A stretch of DNA of 64,000 nucleotides from Poseidonocella sp. HB161398 (GTDB lineage: Bacteria > Pseudomonadota > Alphaproteobacteria > Rhodobacterales > Rhodobacteraceae), in contig NZ_VATA01000006.1 in NCBI RefSeq assembly GCF_005870025.1, forward strand, positions 62,001 to 126,000. Direction: 5' to 3'. Both the position numbers and the translations under genes were made by a program. Position 1 is the stretch's first letter; every line of letters starts with the position of its first letter. The notes under the pieces were generated by a model. That model searched no databases, was not told where the DNA came from, and saw only the letters and a list, made by a program, of their open reading frames with translations. Of this stretch, positions 55,020 through 63,900 are shown in pieces.

Positions 55020-55804
55020 CAGCGGGACCCTCCGAATTTCGAGAAGCGGGCAGCGAGGAACATGACCGCCATGGAGACGGTGACGATGATGGTGGAGATC
55101 GCGTTGATCTCGGGGGTGAAGCCCTTGCGGATCGCGGTGTAGATCAGCACCGGCAGGGTGCTGTCGCCGGGCTCGGACAGGAAGTAGCTGACCACGAACT
55201 GGTCGAAGCTGACCGCGAAGGCGAAGAGCGCGCCCGCGACGATCCCCGGGGCGATCCAGGGCAGGGTGACGCGGCTGAGCACGGTCCAGGCATTGGCGCC
55301 CATCGAGCGCGCGGCCTCTTCCAGCGTGACGTCGAAGCTGGAGAGCCGCGCCGAGACGGTGACGATGACATAGGGCAGCGCCAGCGCGACATGGCCGATC
55401 ACGACGGCCGGGGTGCCGCGGCCGATGCCGATGGCGAAGAAGAAGACCAGCATCGCGGTGCCGGTGATCAGCCACGGGATCGCGATCGGCGGGAACAGCA
55501 GCACCTGCAGGATGCGCTTGCCGCGGAACTCGTAGCGGAAGAGCGCGACCGAGGCGGCGGTGCCGAGGCAGGTCGCGATCACCGTGGTGCCGCAGGCGAT
55601 CAGCACCGAGCGGATCGCGGCGGTGATGATCTGCTGGTTCCCGGCCATCTTGGCGTACCAGTCGGTCGAGAACTGGAAGGGCAGCTGGTAGAAGGGCGAG
55701 GCGTTGAAGGACATCGCCGCCATCACGAGGATCGGCGCGTAGAGGAAGACCAGGATCAGCGCGAGCCAGATCTTGCCGAGGAGCACGAGCGGGGAGCGGG
55801 TCAT
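55019..55804 (-). CDS. ABC transporter permease (PotC-like)
   Basis: 261 aa with six membrane helices and the EAA motif EEAARSMGANAWTVLSRVTLP. The N-terminal LVLLGKIWLALILVFLYAPIL is PotC-like. It overlaps the PotB-like gene by 4 nt. Confidence 0.92.
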
Positions 55805-56664
55805 GTCTGCGCCCTTTTCAGCACGGGGCTCGCGGCGGCCAGGATCACGATGACCACGGCGAGCAGGATGAAGGACAGCGCCGCGCCGAGCGGCCAGTTG
55901 TAGACGGCGACGAACTGGTCCTCGATGACGGTGCCGTAATAGGTGCCCATGCGGCCGCCGAGGATGCGCGGCTCCATGAAGGACCCGACCACCGGGACGA
56001 AGACCAGCACCGCGCCGGCGAGGAGCCCCGGCAGGGACAGCGGCAGCAGGATGCGGCGCAGGATGGTCAGTTTCGAGGCGCCCATCGAGCGGGCCGCGTC
56101 GATCAGGTCGTCATCGACCGCCTGCAGCGCCAGGTACAAGGTCAGGATCACGTAGGGCAGGTAGCTGTGCACCAGCCCGATCACCACCGCGTCGGTGGTG
56201 AACATCAGGTTCAGCCGCACGTCGAAGGGCAGCACGAAGTTGATCGCGCGCTCCAGCACGCCATTGCCCCTGAGCACGATCGCCCAGGAGAAGATGCGCA
56301 CCAGCGAGTTCGACCAGAAGGGCAGGATCACCATCAGGAACAGCGCCTCGCGCGAGCGGCCCTTGATGGATTTCGCCAGCACCAGCGCGCAGGGATAGCC
56401 GATCAGCACGCAGAAGAACGTCACCGTCACGGCGAGCTTCAGCGATTTCGCCAGCAGCGTCGAGTAGGTCGGATTCGTCAGGAATTCCGCGTAGTTGCCC
56501 AGCGTGACGCCCCAGTCCGGGGCGTCCTGGGGCATATCGGTGAGGAAGCTGAAGAACAGCATGGCCGAGAGCGGCAGGAACACCGCGACCAACAGCCAGA
56601 GATAGGCCGGGGAGAGCAGGGTGAATAGGCGCCTGCGTTCCGCCGGGGTGACGAGTTCGGCCAT
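55801..56664 (-). CDS. ABC transporter permease (PotB-like)
   Basis: 287 aa with about six helices and the EAA-type loop DAARSMGASKLTILRRILLP. The cytoplasmic N-terminus MAELVTPAERRRLFTLLSP precedes the first helix. Forms the channel with the PotC-like partner. Transports the ligand caught by the 56699-57736 protein, 34 nt upstream. Confidence 0.92.
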   Translation of the reverse strand: MAELVTPAERRRLFTLLSPAYLWLLVAVFLPLSAMLFFSFLTDMPQDAPDWGVTLGNYAEFLTNPTYSTLLAKSLKLAVTVTFFCVLIGYPCALVLAKSIKGRSREALFLMVILPFWSNSLVRIFSWAIVLRGNGVLERAINFVLPFDVRLNLMFTTDAVVIGLVHSYLPYVILTLYLALQAVDDDLIDAARSMGASKLTILRRILLPLSLPGLLAGAVLVFVPVVGSFMEPRILGGRMGTYYGTVIEDQFVAVYNWPLGAALSFILLAVVIVILAAASPVLKRAQT

Positions 56665-56698
56665 GCCGGTCCTCCGTTTCCTTGGGTGCCGCTCGGGC

Positions 56699-57736
56699 TT
56701 ACTGGGCGGCCTTCAGCGCCTGCCAGATCTCCAGGTACTGCTGGCGGGTGTCGTCATCGACCGGGGTCTGGAACTGGACGCGCGCGGCGACCTCGGGATC
56801 GCCCAGCACGCGGCGGTTGAAGGCGGTCTCGTCGAGCGCGGCCGCGGCATCGGCATTGGCCGAGGCGGGCGCGCCCTCGGCGTCCCATTTCACGTAGAAT
56901 TCCGGGTCGATCATCCAGTCGATGAACTGGGCGGCGGCCTCCTTGTGCTCGGAGGTGGCCGGGATCGTCAGGCTGTCGAGCCAGCCGATCGCGCCTTCCT
57001 TCGGCACCACGAATTCCACCGGCAGCCCCATCGCGGCGGAGCGCGCCGCCGAGCCCGACCAGTAGGTCGCCACGTCGAACTCGCCCGCGGCCATGTACTG
57101 GTTCCAGTCGTTCTCGCTGCCCCAGAAGGTGCGGACCTGCGGCATCAGCGCCTCGAGCTTGGCCTTCACCGCGTCGAGATCCTGGATGTCGTTGATCCCC
57201 TGGCCGGTCGCCAGCGCGCCGATCTGCATCGCCTCCACCGCGTCGTCGCGGATCGAGACGCGCCCGGCATGGGCCGGATCCCACAGCACGTCCAGCGTGT
57301 CGGGCACCGGGTCGAAGACCTGGGTGTTCACCGCGAAGGAGGTCACGCCCCAGGTCCAGGGCACGCCGTAGACCTCGCCGCCCTCGGTCACCAGGTCGCT
57401 TTCCGCGAAATCGGCGGGGATGCCCGCGTAGTTCTCCAGCGCGGAGGTGTCGATCGGCGCCAGCAGGCCTTCTTCGGTGGCCTGCGGGTTGTAGATCGCG
57501 TTCACCAGCACGACGTCATAGGCGCCGGGATTGGTGCGCATCTTGGTGAGCATTTCTTGCTCGGAGTTGAAGTACTCGTGCACGACCGTATGGCCGGTGG
57601 CCTCTTCGAAGGCCTTGAGCGACCAGTCGAGATCGGTGCCGTAGCCTTGCCAGTTGAGGACGCGGATCTCGTCGGCCAGCGCGCCGGAGGCGGAAAGCGC
57701 CAGCGCGGAGAGGGAGAGAAGGAAGGCGGATTTCAT
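56699..57736 (-). CDS. ABC transporter solute-binding protein (PotD-like)
   Basis: 345 aa from the ATG at 57736, which has GGAGA upstream; the longer frame adds 11 residues before a normal signal peptide. Cleavage near GALA-DEIRV. The mature start EIRVLNWQGYGTDLDW is the PotD/family-1 opening. In PotD acidic residues hold the polyamine; whether they are kept was not resolved by eye, and the operon enzymes suggest a glycosylated ligand instead. Confidence 0.9.
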   Translation of the reverse strand: MKSAFLLSLSALALSASGALADEIRVLNWQGYGTDLDWSLKAFEEATGHTVVHEYFNSEQEMLTKMRTNPGAYDVVLVNAIYNPQATEEGLLAPIDTSALENYAGIPADFAESDLVTEGGEVYGVPWTWGVTSFAVNTQVFDPVPDTLDVLWDPAHAGRVSIRDDAVEAMQIGALATGQGINDIQDLDAVKAKLEALMPQVRTFWGSENDWNQYMAAGEFDVATYWSGSAARSAAMGLPVEFVVPKEGAIGWLDSLTIPATSEHKEAAAQFIDWMIDPEFYVKWDAEGAPASANADAAAALDETAFNRRVLGDPEVAARVQFQTPVDDDTRQQYLEIWQALKAAQ

Positions 57737-57795
57737 GTTGGTCTCCTTGTCGGAATGGGTCCGGGGCATTGGCGGCCCGCTTGTCGTTGGCGGTT

Positions 57796-58704
57796 TCAGG
57801 CCTGCATGAGGCCCAGCACCTCGCTGCGGGCGGGCGGCGTGGCCGGGCCCTCGCGGGTGGTCGAGAGGGCCGCGGCGATATTGGCGTAGCGCGCGGCGCG
57901 CAGCGGATCGCCCGAGGCGGCGAGCTCGGCGATGAAGCTGCCGATATGGCAGTCGCCCGCGCCGTTGGTGTCGAGCGGGTCCACCGGATGGCCGGGAATG
58001 GTCTCGATGCCCGCGGCGGTGGCCAGGAGGCAGCCATCGGCGCCGCGGCGCACCAGCGCGCCCGCGCGCCCCGATGCCAGCGCGGCGGCGGCTTCGGCGG
58101 GATCGTCCAGCCCGGTCAGCACCTCGGCCTCGGCGGCATTGGCGCTGATCCAGTCGGCGCGGGCCAGCACGGGGGCCAGCGCCTCCTGCGGCAGCTCGGC
58201 CACGACCGGCGAGGGGTCGAAGAGCAGGCGGACCGACGGGGGCAGCGCCCCGAGCCAGGCGGCCAGAGCGCCGCGCGCGCCGGGATAGTGCAGCGAATAG
58301 CCCGAGGCCATGACCCAGCCGGTGCCGGACAGGTCGATCGCGGCCAGCGCGTCGGCCGTGACCTCGCCTTCGGCGCCGGGGAAGCCGACGAAGCTGCGTT
58401 CGCCATCGGGTTCGACCAGCACGCTGCAGCAGCCCTGGTCGCGGTCCGGCAGCGCGGGGCGGGCGCAGGCGATGCCCTGCTCGGCCAGCGCCTGTGCCAG
58501 CGTCGCGGCCATCGGGCCGGTGCCGAGCGAGCCGCCGAGCGCCGCCTCCATGCCCGCGGCGCGGGCCGCGGCCATGGCGTTGAACCCGCCGCCGGGGCAG
58601 AGCGCGAAGCCGGTGACGACCGCCTCTTCGCCGCGCCGGGGCAGGGCGCGGACCTTGTAGACCAGGTCCATCACCGGGCCGGTCATCTGCAGGAGCGCGC
58701 CCAT
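57796..58704 (-). CDS. PfkB family carbohydrate/nucleoside kinase
   Basis: 302 aa. PfkB signature 2 is DTNGAGDCHIGSF near residue 247 with the catalytic Asp in GAGD, and the substrate-side GGGFNAMAAARAAG is near 38. Ribokinase-like enzymes phosphorylate ribose, nucleosides or other sugars. The neighbouring ADP-ribosylglycohydrolase would free a ribose end, which this kinase could then phosphorylate. One-base overlap with that gene. Confidence 0.9.
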   Translation of the reverse strand: MGALLQMTGPVMDLVYKVRALPRRGEEAVVTGFALCPGGGFNAMAAARAAGMEAALGGSLGTGPMAATLAQALAEQGIACARPALPDRDQGCCSVLVEPDGERSFVGFPGAEGEVTADALAAIDLSGTGWVMASGYSLHYPGARGALAAWLGALPPSVRLLFDPSPVVAELPQEALAPVLARADWISANAAEAEVLTGLDDPAEAAAALASGRAGALVRRGADGCLLATAAGIETIPGHPVDPLDTNGAGDCHIGSFIAELAASGDPLRAARYANIAAALSTTREGPATPPARSEVLGLMQA

Positions 58705-59702
58705 CAGGCCTGCACCTCCGCCTGGGCGCGCAGCGCCAGCAGCCCCTCGGCGATATCTTCCAGCGGCAGGTCGTTGGCGGCGCGGATCCGGTCGGTGGCG
58801 GCGCCGGGCAGGCGGCCGCCGGTGGCGCCGCCCATGGCGCCCGTGATGGCGCCGATCGTGTCGGTGTCGTCGCCGATATTGGCCGCGGCGACCAGCGCCT
58901 GCCAGAGGTCGTCTCCGGCCAGGCGGAGGAGGCCGAAGGCGCAGGCGACGCTTTCGCGGCTGGCGACAGAGGTGCCGGTGGCGGCGATCAGCGCCTCGAT
59001 ATCGCCGGTTTCGGCGACTTTCAGCGCGGCTTCGATCCGCCCGGCCATGTCGGGCTCGCCGGTGGCGCCGCCCATCGACTGGCCGAGCCGCGCCGCCTCG
59101 AGCGCCCGGCCGATGGCCATCTCGAAATCCATCCCGGCAATGCCGCAGCTGACGGTCATGGCGACGGCGGCGGCGGCGGCGATCGCCTCGCCGGTATTAT
59201 GCGTCACCCGGCAGGTGCGGGCGGTGGCGGCGCAGATCTCCGCCGGGACGGGCGGGGTCATGATGCCGACCGGCGCGATGCGCATCGCCGCGCCGTTCGT
59301 GGTGCCGGTCCGGCCGGTCTCTTCCGGTGCCGCCCCGGCGAGGAGCGCGTCGATCGCGCGGCGCGAGGACGGGCCGAGCAGGTCCGACAGCCCCTTGGCG
59401 CGGATATCGGCCTCCCAGTCCAGCAGGTCCTGCGCCCAGCCGCGGTCGTCGAAGCCGCCCGGCTCGGCGATCAGGCGGCGTGCCAAGAGCAGCGCCTGCT
59501 CGGTATCGTCGGTCACCTGCGCGGGGCCGAGCCCGTGCGAGACCGGATGGCCGTCGAAGGGCGCGACGAAATCCTCGATGCGGCCATAGCGGGCGCGGAT
59601 CGTCTCGCGCGGCAGCGTCTGGGCCGGCATGCCGAGCGCGTCGCCCATGGCCAGGCCGGTCAGCGCCGCCAGCGCGCGCGGGAAGGGGGAGGTGTCAGTC
59701 AT
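58704..59702 (-). CDS. ADP-ribosylglycohydrolase family protein
   Basis: 332 aa. The two Mg2+-binding motifs are present: TDDTEQ (64-69) and GDDTDTIGAITGAMGGA (from about 276), plus GLAMGDALGMP at the N-terminus. The ARH/DraG family breaks N- or O-glycosidic bonds to ADP-ribose, but in operons with a kinase and transporter such proteins probably act on small nucleoside-like compounds. Starts 2 nt after the GntR stop. Confidence 0.93.
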   Translation of the reverse strand: MTDTSPFPRALAALTGLAMGDALGMPAQTLPRETIRARYGRIEDFVAPFDGHPVSHGLGPAQVTDDTEQALLLARRLIAEPGGFDDRGWAQDLLDWEADIRAKGLSDLLGPSSRRAIDALLAGAAPEETGRTGTTNGAAMRIAPVGIMTPPVPAEICAATARTCRVTHNTGEAIAAAAAVAMTVSCGIAGMDFEMAIGRALEAARLGQSMGGATGEPDMAGRIEAALKVAETGDIEALIAATGTSVASRESVACAFGLLRLAGDDLWQALVAAANIGDDTDTIGAITGAMGGATGGRLPGAATDRIRAANDLPLEDIAEGLLALRAQAEVQA

Positions 59703-59704
59703 CT

Positions 59705-60415
59705 TCAGAATTCCACGTGCAGGCCGAAAACGCCCGGATCGAGCAGGCTTTCGACAAATTCTACGATTCCGCCCTCGGCATCGCGCGTCAGGCGGCGCAG
59801 GCGGAGCATCGGCTCGCCGGGGCGGCGGCCCATCAGCGCCGCGTCGGCGGCAGGCAGCGAGAGCAGCACATTGGCGCGCTCCTCGCCCGAGGCGGGGACC
59901 AGCCCGCGCGCGGCGAGCGTGCGGCTGAGCGAGCCCTGTTCCAGCCCGGCCTCGAGCACCGGCGCCAGATCCGCGCGCCAGGGGACACGGGCGCGCTCCA
60001 GCGTCAGCCCCTGTCCGGTCTCCTCGCGGAAGCGCAGCCGGTCGACGGCCAGCACCTCGGTTCCGGCGGGGATATGCGGCAGGTCCAGATCCATGCCGAT
60101 GCGCGAGATCCGCAGGATGCGCGCGCCCAGCCGGGCCTCGCCGCCGGACAGCGCGACGCTCCAGCCGGGGCCGCTGTCGATCACCGCGCCGCCGAAGGTC
60201 ACGAAGGAGCCGATCCCGACCTTGGTGCGGATCAGGCCCTTTTCCGACAGGATGCTCAGCCCCTTGCGGATGGTAGCGCGGGACACGGCGAAGCGGACGA
60301 CCAGCGCGCTCTCGCTCGACAGAGCGGCGCCGTCATGCAGCGCGCCCGACCGGATTTCGGCCTCGAGCAGCCGCGCGATGCGCTCTGACTTGGTCTCTGC
60401 TGCGGGTGGGGGCAT
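59705..60415 (-). CDS. GntR family regulator, HutC/UTRA subfamily
   Basis: 236 aa from the ATG at 60415, chosen because AGGAGA lies just upstream and the helix-turn-helix then starts at the usual place (SERIARLLEAEIRSGAL, SRATIRKGLSILSEKGLI). The UTRA effector domain follows and ends in FVESLLDPGVFGLHVEF. First gene of the operon; an inverted repeat at 60433-60448 is its probable site. Confidence 0.92.
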   Translation of the reverse strand: MPPPAAETKSERIARLLEAEIRSGALHDGAALSSESALVVRFAVSRATIRKGLSILSEKGLIRTKVGIGSFVTFGGAVIDSGPGWSVALSGGEARLGARILRISRIGMDLDLPHIPAGTEVLAVDRLRFREETGQGLTLERARVPWRADLAPVLEAGLEQGSLSRTLAARGLVPASGEERANVLLSLPAADAALMGRRPGEPMLRLRRLTRDAEGGIVEFVESLLDPGVFGLHVEF

Positions 60416-60432
60416 GCGGTCTCCTGTCTCTC

Positions 60433-60448
60433 CCTGTAAACGTACAGG
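60433..60448. promoter_or_regulatory. Candidate GntR/UTRA operator
   Basis: CCTGTA-AACG-TACAGG, a perfect 6-bp inverted repeat 18 bp before the regulator ATG; another ACAG-rich half-site (GTACAGACAGG) follows. GntR/HutC sites usually contain GT...AC of this kind. Confidence 0.6.
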
Positions 60449-60887
60449 TACAGACAGGTTCGCAAACAGGATTCTGCATTCCGGCGGGAATTCCTGCATC
60501 TGAAGATCACTTTTTAGGCGAAAATGGCGCGATTTGCCGATCAAGTTGGCGGAAATGCCTGTCCGTTATGCGCCGGGCCGAGACACCGGGCCCCGGCCTT
60601 GCCTGCCGGACGGACAGGCGGGGGCCCTGGCCGGGCGCCTTCCTGAGGCGACCGGCCCGCCGCCGTGATTCGCCGCACGCGCGAGAAACGCCGCCGCTCC
60701 GCAGCACGGCGGGGCAGATGGCGGCACAGGGTTTTACGACCCGCCGCGGGCGGTGTAACGGCGCGTTACGGACCGGCCGGAGACAGGCGGAAAACCGGCG
60801 AAATCCCCATCTGGAATATGGGTTTCCGTTGCGCGGCAAGGCCCGCTCTGTACGCTCTGCGGCCACCAGAGGAGCCAGAGCGACCCC
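60449..60887. other. Divergent promoter region, no gene
   Basis: 439 bp between the GntR operon and the rpoN operon. It contains a GTAACG palindrome (60755-60769) but no believable ORF or T-run hairpin. A TGG...TTGC sequence near 60825 has the wrong spacing for a sigma-54 promoter. Confidence 0.5.
60755..60769. promoter_or_regulatory. GTAACG inverted repeat upstream of the rpoN operon
   Basis: GTAACG-GCG-CGTTAC, a perfect 6-bp inverted repeat about 120 bp before the first ORF. Related TGTAAC boxes recur after rpoN (63862-63900), suggesting one DNA-binding protein acts on both sides. Confidence 0.5.
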
Positions 60888-60950
60888 ATGCAGCCGACCC
60901 GTTCCAGCCGTCCCATGCCCGATCTGCCGCGCCCGCCGGTGCGGCCATGA
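60888..60950 (+). CDS. Possible 20-aa leader ORF
   Basis: ATG with GGAG upstream, Pro/Arg-rich, and a TGA that overlaps the start of the next gene (ATGA). The overlap suggests translational coupling; it could also be chance, since the sequence is GC-rich and short. Confidence 0.25.
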   Translation: MQPTRSSRPMPDLPRPPVRP

Positions 60951-61216
60951 CCGGCGCGGCGCCCCTGCAGGAGCTTCTCCGGCTGCGGCTGGAGGCGGTG
61001 CAGGCGGTCTCGGCGCTGATGGCAGAGCATCTGCGGCTGAGCCAGGCCGGGGCCGGGCTTCGCATCCGGGCGCTCGGCGGCGGCCGGGAGGAGGCGGCGC
61101 TGGCGGAGACGGAGGCCGCGCTGGCGGCCTGCGACAGGCAGATCGCCAGGGCGGAGGCGCGGATCGCGGCGCTTGACGCGCAGCTGGCGGCGGCAGGGAA
61201 GGAGCAAGACCGATGA
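60947..61216 (+). CDS. Small coiled-coil protein, unknown
   Basis: 89 aa. The sequence is nearly all Ala/Leu/Glu/Arg with heptad-like spacing (LQELLRLRLEAVQAVSALMA, then AETEAALAACDRQIARAEAR), so a helical hairpin or coiled coil is likely. No signal peptide. It overlaps the WD40-like gene by 4 nt, so the two products may work together. Confidence 0.6.
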   Translation: MTGAAPLQELLRLRLEAVQAVSALMAEHLRLSQAGAGLRIRALGGGREEAALAETEAALAACDRQIARAEARIAALDAQLAAAGKEQDR

Positions 61217-62340
61217 CGGACCAGAAGCCCATCCGGGCGATCACGCTGTTCGATCTGCTGGCGCGGGCCTGGCCGCTGGGCCAGCCGGTGACGGAGATGG
61301 CGTTCAACGCGGCGCTCTCGGCGGTGGCCTGCCGGTTGAAGGACGGCCGGCTGGCGCTTCTGCCGGTGGCCGATGCCGAGCATCCCGAGACGCGGATGCG
61401 CCGCGAGCTGGAACTGGGCCGGACGACGATCCGGCCGCGCAAGGCGCCGCTGCCGCCGCCGCAGCTTACCGATCCGCTGCTGGCGCCAGAGGCGCCGGGG
61501 ATCTGCCCGCTGGGCGCGCAGGGCTTTGCCGTGGCGCGCGGGGCGGATCTGTGGCGGGTGACGGCGCGCGGCCAGGCGGTGCCGGCCCTGCGCGGCGAGG
61601 CGGGGGAGATTTCGGCGCTCTGCGCGGCCGGGACGGCGCGGATCTGTCTCGCCCGCGGCGACCGGCTGGAGCTGCGGGCGGCAGAGGGGCTGGAGGCGAT
61701 CGCCACGGCCCGGCTCGGCGCGCCGGTGCAGCAACTGGCCGCGCGCCCGGACGGGCGGGGGTTCGCGGCCCGGGATGCGGAGGGCGTCACGCTGCTTTCC
61801 GGCGATCTCGGGATTGAGGCGCGGATCGCCTGCCCGGGCGGGGCGGCGGGCCTGGCCTGGTCGCCCGACGGGCGCTGGCTGGCGGCGGGGACGCGCGACC
61901 GGGCGCTGGCGCTCGTCGAGACCGGGGCGCATCGCGCGGAGCGGATCGAGGGATTTCCCGCGCCGGTGGCGAGCGCCGGGTTCAGCCGCGGGCCGACGGG
62001 CGCGCTGGTCGCTTCGGGCGGCTACCGCGTCATCGGCTGGGCGGGGCCGGATCTGCCCGCGGCGGGCCATCCGGGGCGGCCGCTCGAGACCGGCAGGCCG
62101 GGCTTCGTGCTGGTCGAGCGTGTGGCGGTGCATCCCGCCCGCGACCTCTGCGCGGCGGGCTATGCCAGCGGGCTGGTCACGGTCGCTACGATCGGCGGGC
62201 GCGACGAGCTGATGCTGCACGAGGGGACCGGGGCGGCGGTGACGGCGCTCGGCTGGTCGGCGGACGGGGCGCATCTGGCGATCGGCTTCGCCGACGGGCG
62301 CGCCGTGATCGCGACCTTCCCGAAGGACATGTTCAAGTAG
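61213..62340 (+). CDS. WD40/beta-propeller-like protein
   Basis: 375 aa, cytoplasmic. Recurrent blades such as AGLAWSPDGRWLAAGTRDRALAL and ALGWSADGAHLAIGFADGRAVI fit WD40-type repeats. There is no enzyme domain, so it is probably a scaffold. It lies between the coiled-coil gene and a 59-aa gene that precedes the rpoN paralogue. The operon may encode a sigma-54 regulatory device; no known system was recognised. Confidence 0.75.
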   Translation: MTDQKPIRAITLFDLLARAWPLGQPVTEMAFNAALSAVACRLKDGRLALLPVADAEHPETRMRRELELGRTTIRPRKAPLPPPQLTDPLLAPEAPGICPLGAQGFAVARGADLWRVTARGQAVPALRGEAGEISALCAAGTARICLARGDRLELRAAEGLEAIATARLGAPVQQLAARPDGRGFAARDAEGVTLLSGDLGIEARIACPGGAAGLAWSPDGRWLAAGTRDRALALVETGAHRAERIEGFPAPVASAGFSRGPTGALVASGGYRVIGWAGPDLPAAGHPGRPLETGRPGFVLVERVAVHPARDLCAAGYASGLVTVATIGGRDELMLHEGTGAAVTALGWSADGAHLAIGFADGRAVIATFPKDMFK

Positions 62341-62369
62341 CAACCACAGGGTTTTCAGGGAGGAAGATC

Positions 62370-62549
62370 ATGACGCTGGAACTTACGAAGGAAGAGCGGA
62401 GCAAGGACGGGTTCTTCGGCGCGCTCGCGGGCATCTCGCAGGAGATGATCGACGCGCATGGCCGCGACTTCGCGATGGGGGCGCTGATCCTCGCCGCGCA
62501 GTGGATCCGCGAGGGCAAGCTCGGCAAGGACGCCGACCAGGTCCACTAG
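62370..62549 (+). CDS. 59-aa protein, unknown
   Basis: ATG with a strong AGGGAGG upstream; Glu/Lys-rich N-terminus, then GFFGALAGISQEMIDAHGRD and a C-terminal GALILAAQWIREGKLGKD. Typical of a small conserved cytoplasmic protein. Not recognised. It sits 29 nt after the WD40-like gene and 20 nt before rpoN. Confidence 0.7.
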   Translation: MTLELTKEERSKDGFFGALAGISQEMIDAHGRDFAMGALILAAQWIREGKLGKDADQVH

Positions 62550-62569
62550 CGGAGGCCGCGGAGCGGGCG

Positions 62570-63826
62570 ATGGCGGTCGCGCTGGCCCATCAGCAGGGGC
62601 TGCGGCAGGGCTTTGCGCTGCGCCTGTCGGTGTCGCTTCTGGCGCTGCCCGCGGCGGAGCTGGAGGCGCATCTGGCGGCGCTGGCCGCCGCCAACCCGCT
62701 TCTGGTGCTGGCGCGCCCGCGCGCCGGGCGCTGGAGCGGACAGGGGGCGTCGGACCGGCTGGAGGCGATGGCGGCGGAGGCGCAGCCCTCGCTGATCGCG
62801 CATGTCATGCAGGAGCTTCACGGCCTGCTGGCGCGCGACGGGCCCGAGGCGCGGCTGGTGCTGGCGCTGATCGGCGAGCTGGAGCCGACCGGCTGGCTCG
62901 GCCGCGCGCCCGGAGAGATCGCCCGCGAGCTGGGCGAGAGCGCGGAGACGGCCGAGGCCGTGCTGCGCAAGGTGCAGCGGATGGCGAGCCCCGCCGGGCT
63001 TTTCGCGCGCTCGCTCGGCGAATGCCTGGCGCTGCAGCTCGAGGAGGAAGGCGCGCTTGATCCGCAGATGCGCGCGGTGCTCGGCAATCTCGGGGAGCTC
63101 GAGACCGGCGGGCCGCGCGCGCTGGCGCGGCGGGCGGGGATCGGCGAGGAGGTGCTGGCGGCCTGCCTGGCGCGGCTGCGGCGGCTCGACCCGAAGCCGG
63201 GCGCGCGGTTCCAGGACGATCCGGTGCCGATGCGCCCGCCGGATGCGGTCGTCGCGCTGGGGCCGGAGGGGCCCGAGCTGGCCTTCGGGCAGGAGGCGCA
63301 GCCGCGCGTCAGGGTCGCGGCCCTGCCGCCGGGGCCGCGCAGCCCCGAAATGGCCGCGGCGCTGAAGGAGGCGCGGGCGGTCTGCCAGGCGCTGGAGCTG
63401 CGCCAGGGCGCGCTGCGCGAGGTGATCGCCGCGCTGGTCTCGATGCAGAAGGACTATTTCCGGGACGGGCGCGCCGCGCTGCGTCCGCTGCGGCTGGCCG
63501 ACATCGCCGCCGCCACCGGGTTCCATGCCAGCACGGTCAGCCGCGTCCTGAACGGCTTCCTGATCGAAGGGCCGCAGGGGATCGTCGCGGCGCGCGATCT
63601 GCTCTGCGGGGCGGTGTCGAAATCGGGCTCGGGCTGTTCCAGCGCGCGGGTGGGGGCGCGCATCGCCGAGATCCTGCGCCGCGAGGACCCAGCCGCGCCG
63701 GTCTCCGACACCCGCCTGGCCGAGCTCTTGGCAGCCGAGGGCATCGAGGTCTCGCGCCGCATGGCAGCGAGATACCGCGCGAGATCGGGCTTCGCCTCTG
63801 CTGCATCGCGGCGCCTGCGCGCCTGA
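62570..63826 (+). CDS. rpoN: RNA polymerase sigma-54 factor paralogue (RpoN)
   Basis: 418 aa from the ATG at 62570 with GGAG upstream. Region I is short and Leu-rich (LRQGFALRLSVSLLALP) instead of Gln-rich. The core-binding region and the helix-turn-helix (LADIAAATGFHASTVSRVLNG) follow, and the RpoN box reads SRRMAARYRARSGFAS against the usual ARRTVAKYRE. Divergent region I suggests altered activator response. Rhodobacteraceae carry specialised RpoN copies for nif or flagella; this may be another. Confidence 0.85.
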   Translation: MAVALAHQQGLRQGFALRLSVSLLALPAAELEAHLAALAAANPLLVLARPRAGRWSGQGASDRLEAMAAEAQPSLIAHVMQELHGLLARDGPEARLVLALIGELEPTGWLGRAPGEIARELGESAETAEAVLRKVQRMASPAGLFARSLGECLALQLEEEGALDPQMRAVLGNLGELETGGPRALARRAGIGEEVLAACLARLRRLDPKPGARFQDDPVPMRPPDAVVALGPEGPELAFGQEAQPRVRVAALPPGPRSPEMAAALKEARAVCQALELRQGALREVIAALVSMQKDYFRDGRAALRPLRLADIAAATGFHASTVSRVLNGFLIEGPQGIVAARDLLCGAVSKSGSGCSSARVGARIAEILRREDPAAPVSDTRLAELLAAEGIEVSRRMAARYRARSGFASAASRRLRA

Positions 63827-63861
63827 TCCCGCCGCCTCGCGCGCGCCGCCGCGACACGGGC

Positions 63862-63900
63862 GCTGTAACACCCCGGAAAGCTGTAACGCAGGGCTGTAAC
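63862..63900. repeat. Three GCTGTAAC direct repeats downstream of rpoN
   Basis: GCTGTAAC at 63862, 63880 and 63893 (18 and 13 bp apart). They share TGTAAC with the palindrome before the operon. Possible operator of a gene starting beyond the window. Confidence 0.5.

Noticed and set aside
60815-60835. Sigma-54 promoter before the rpoN operon
   Set aside because: TGG and TTGC are present but the spacing is one base short.
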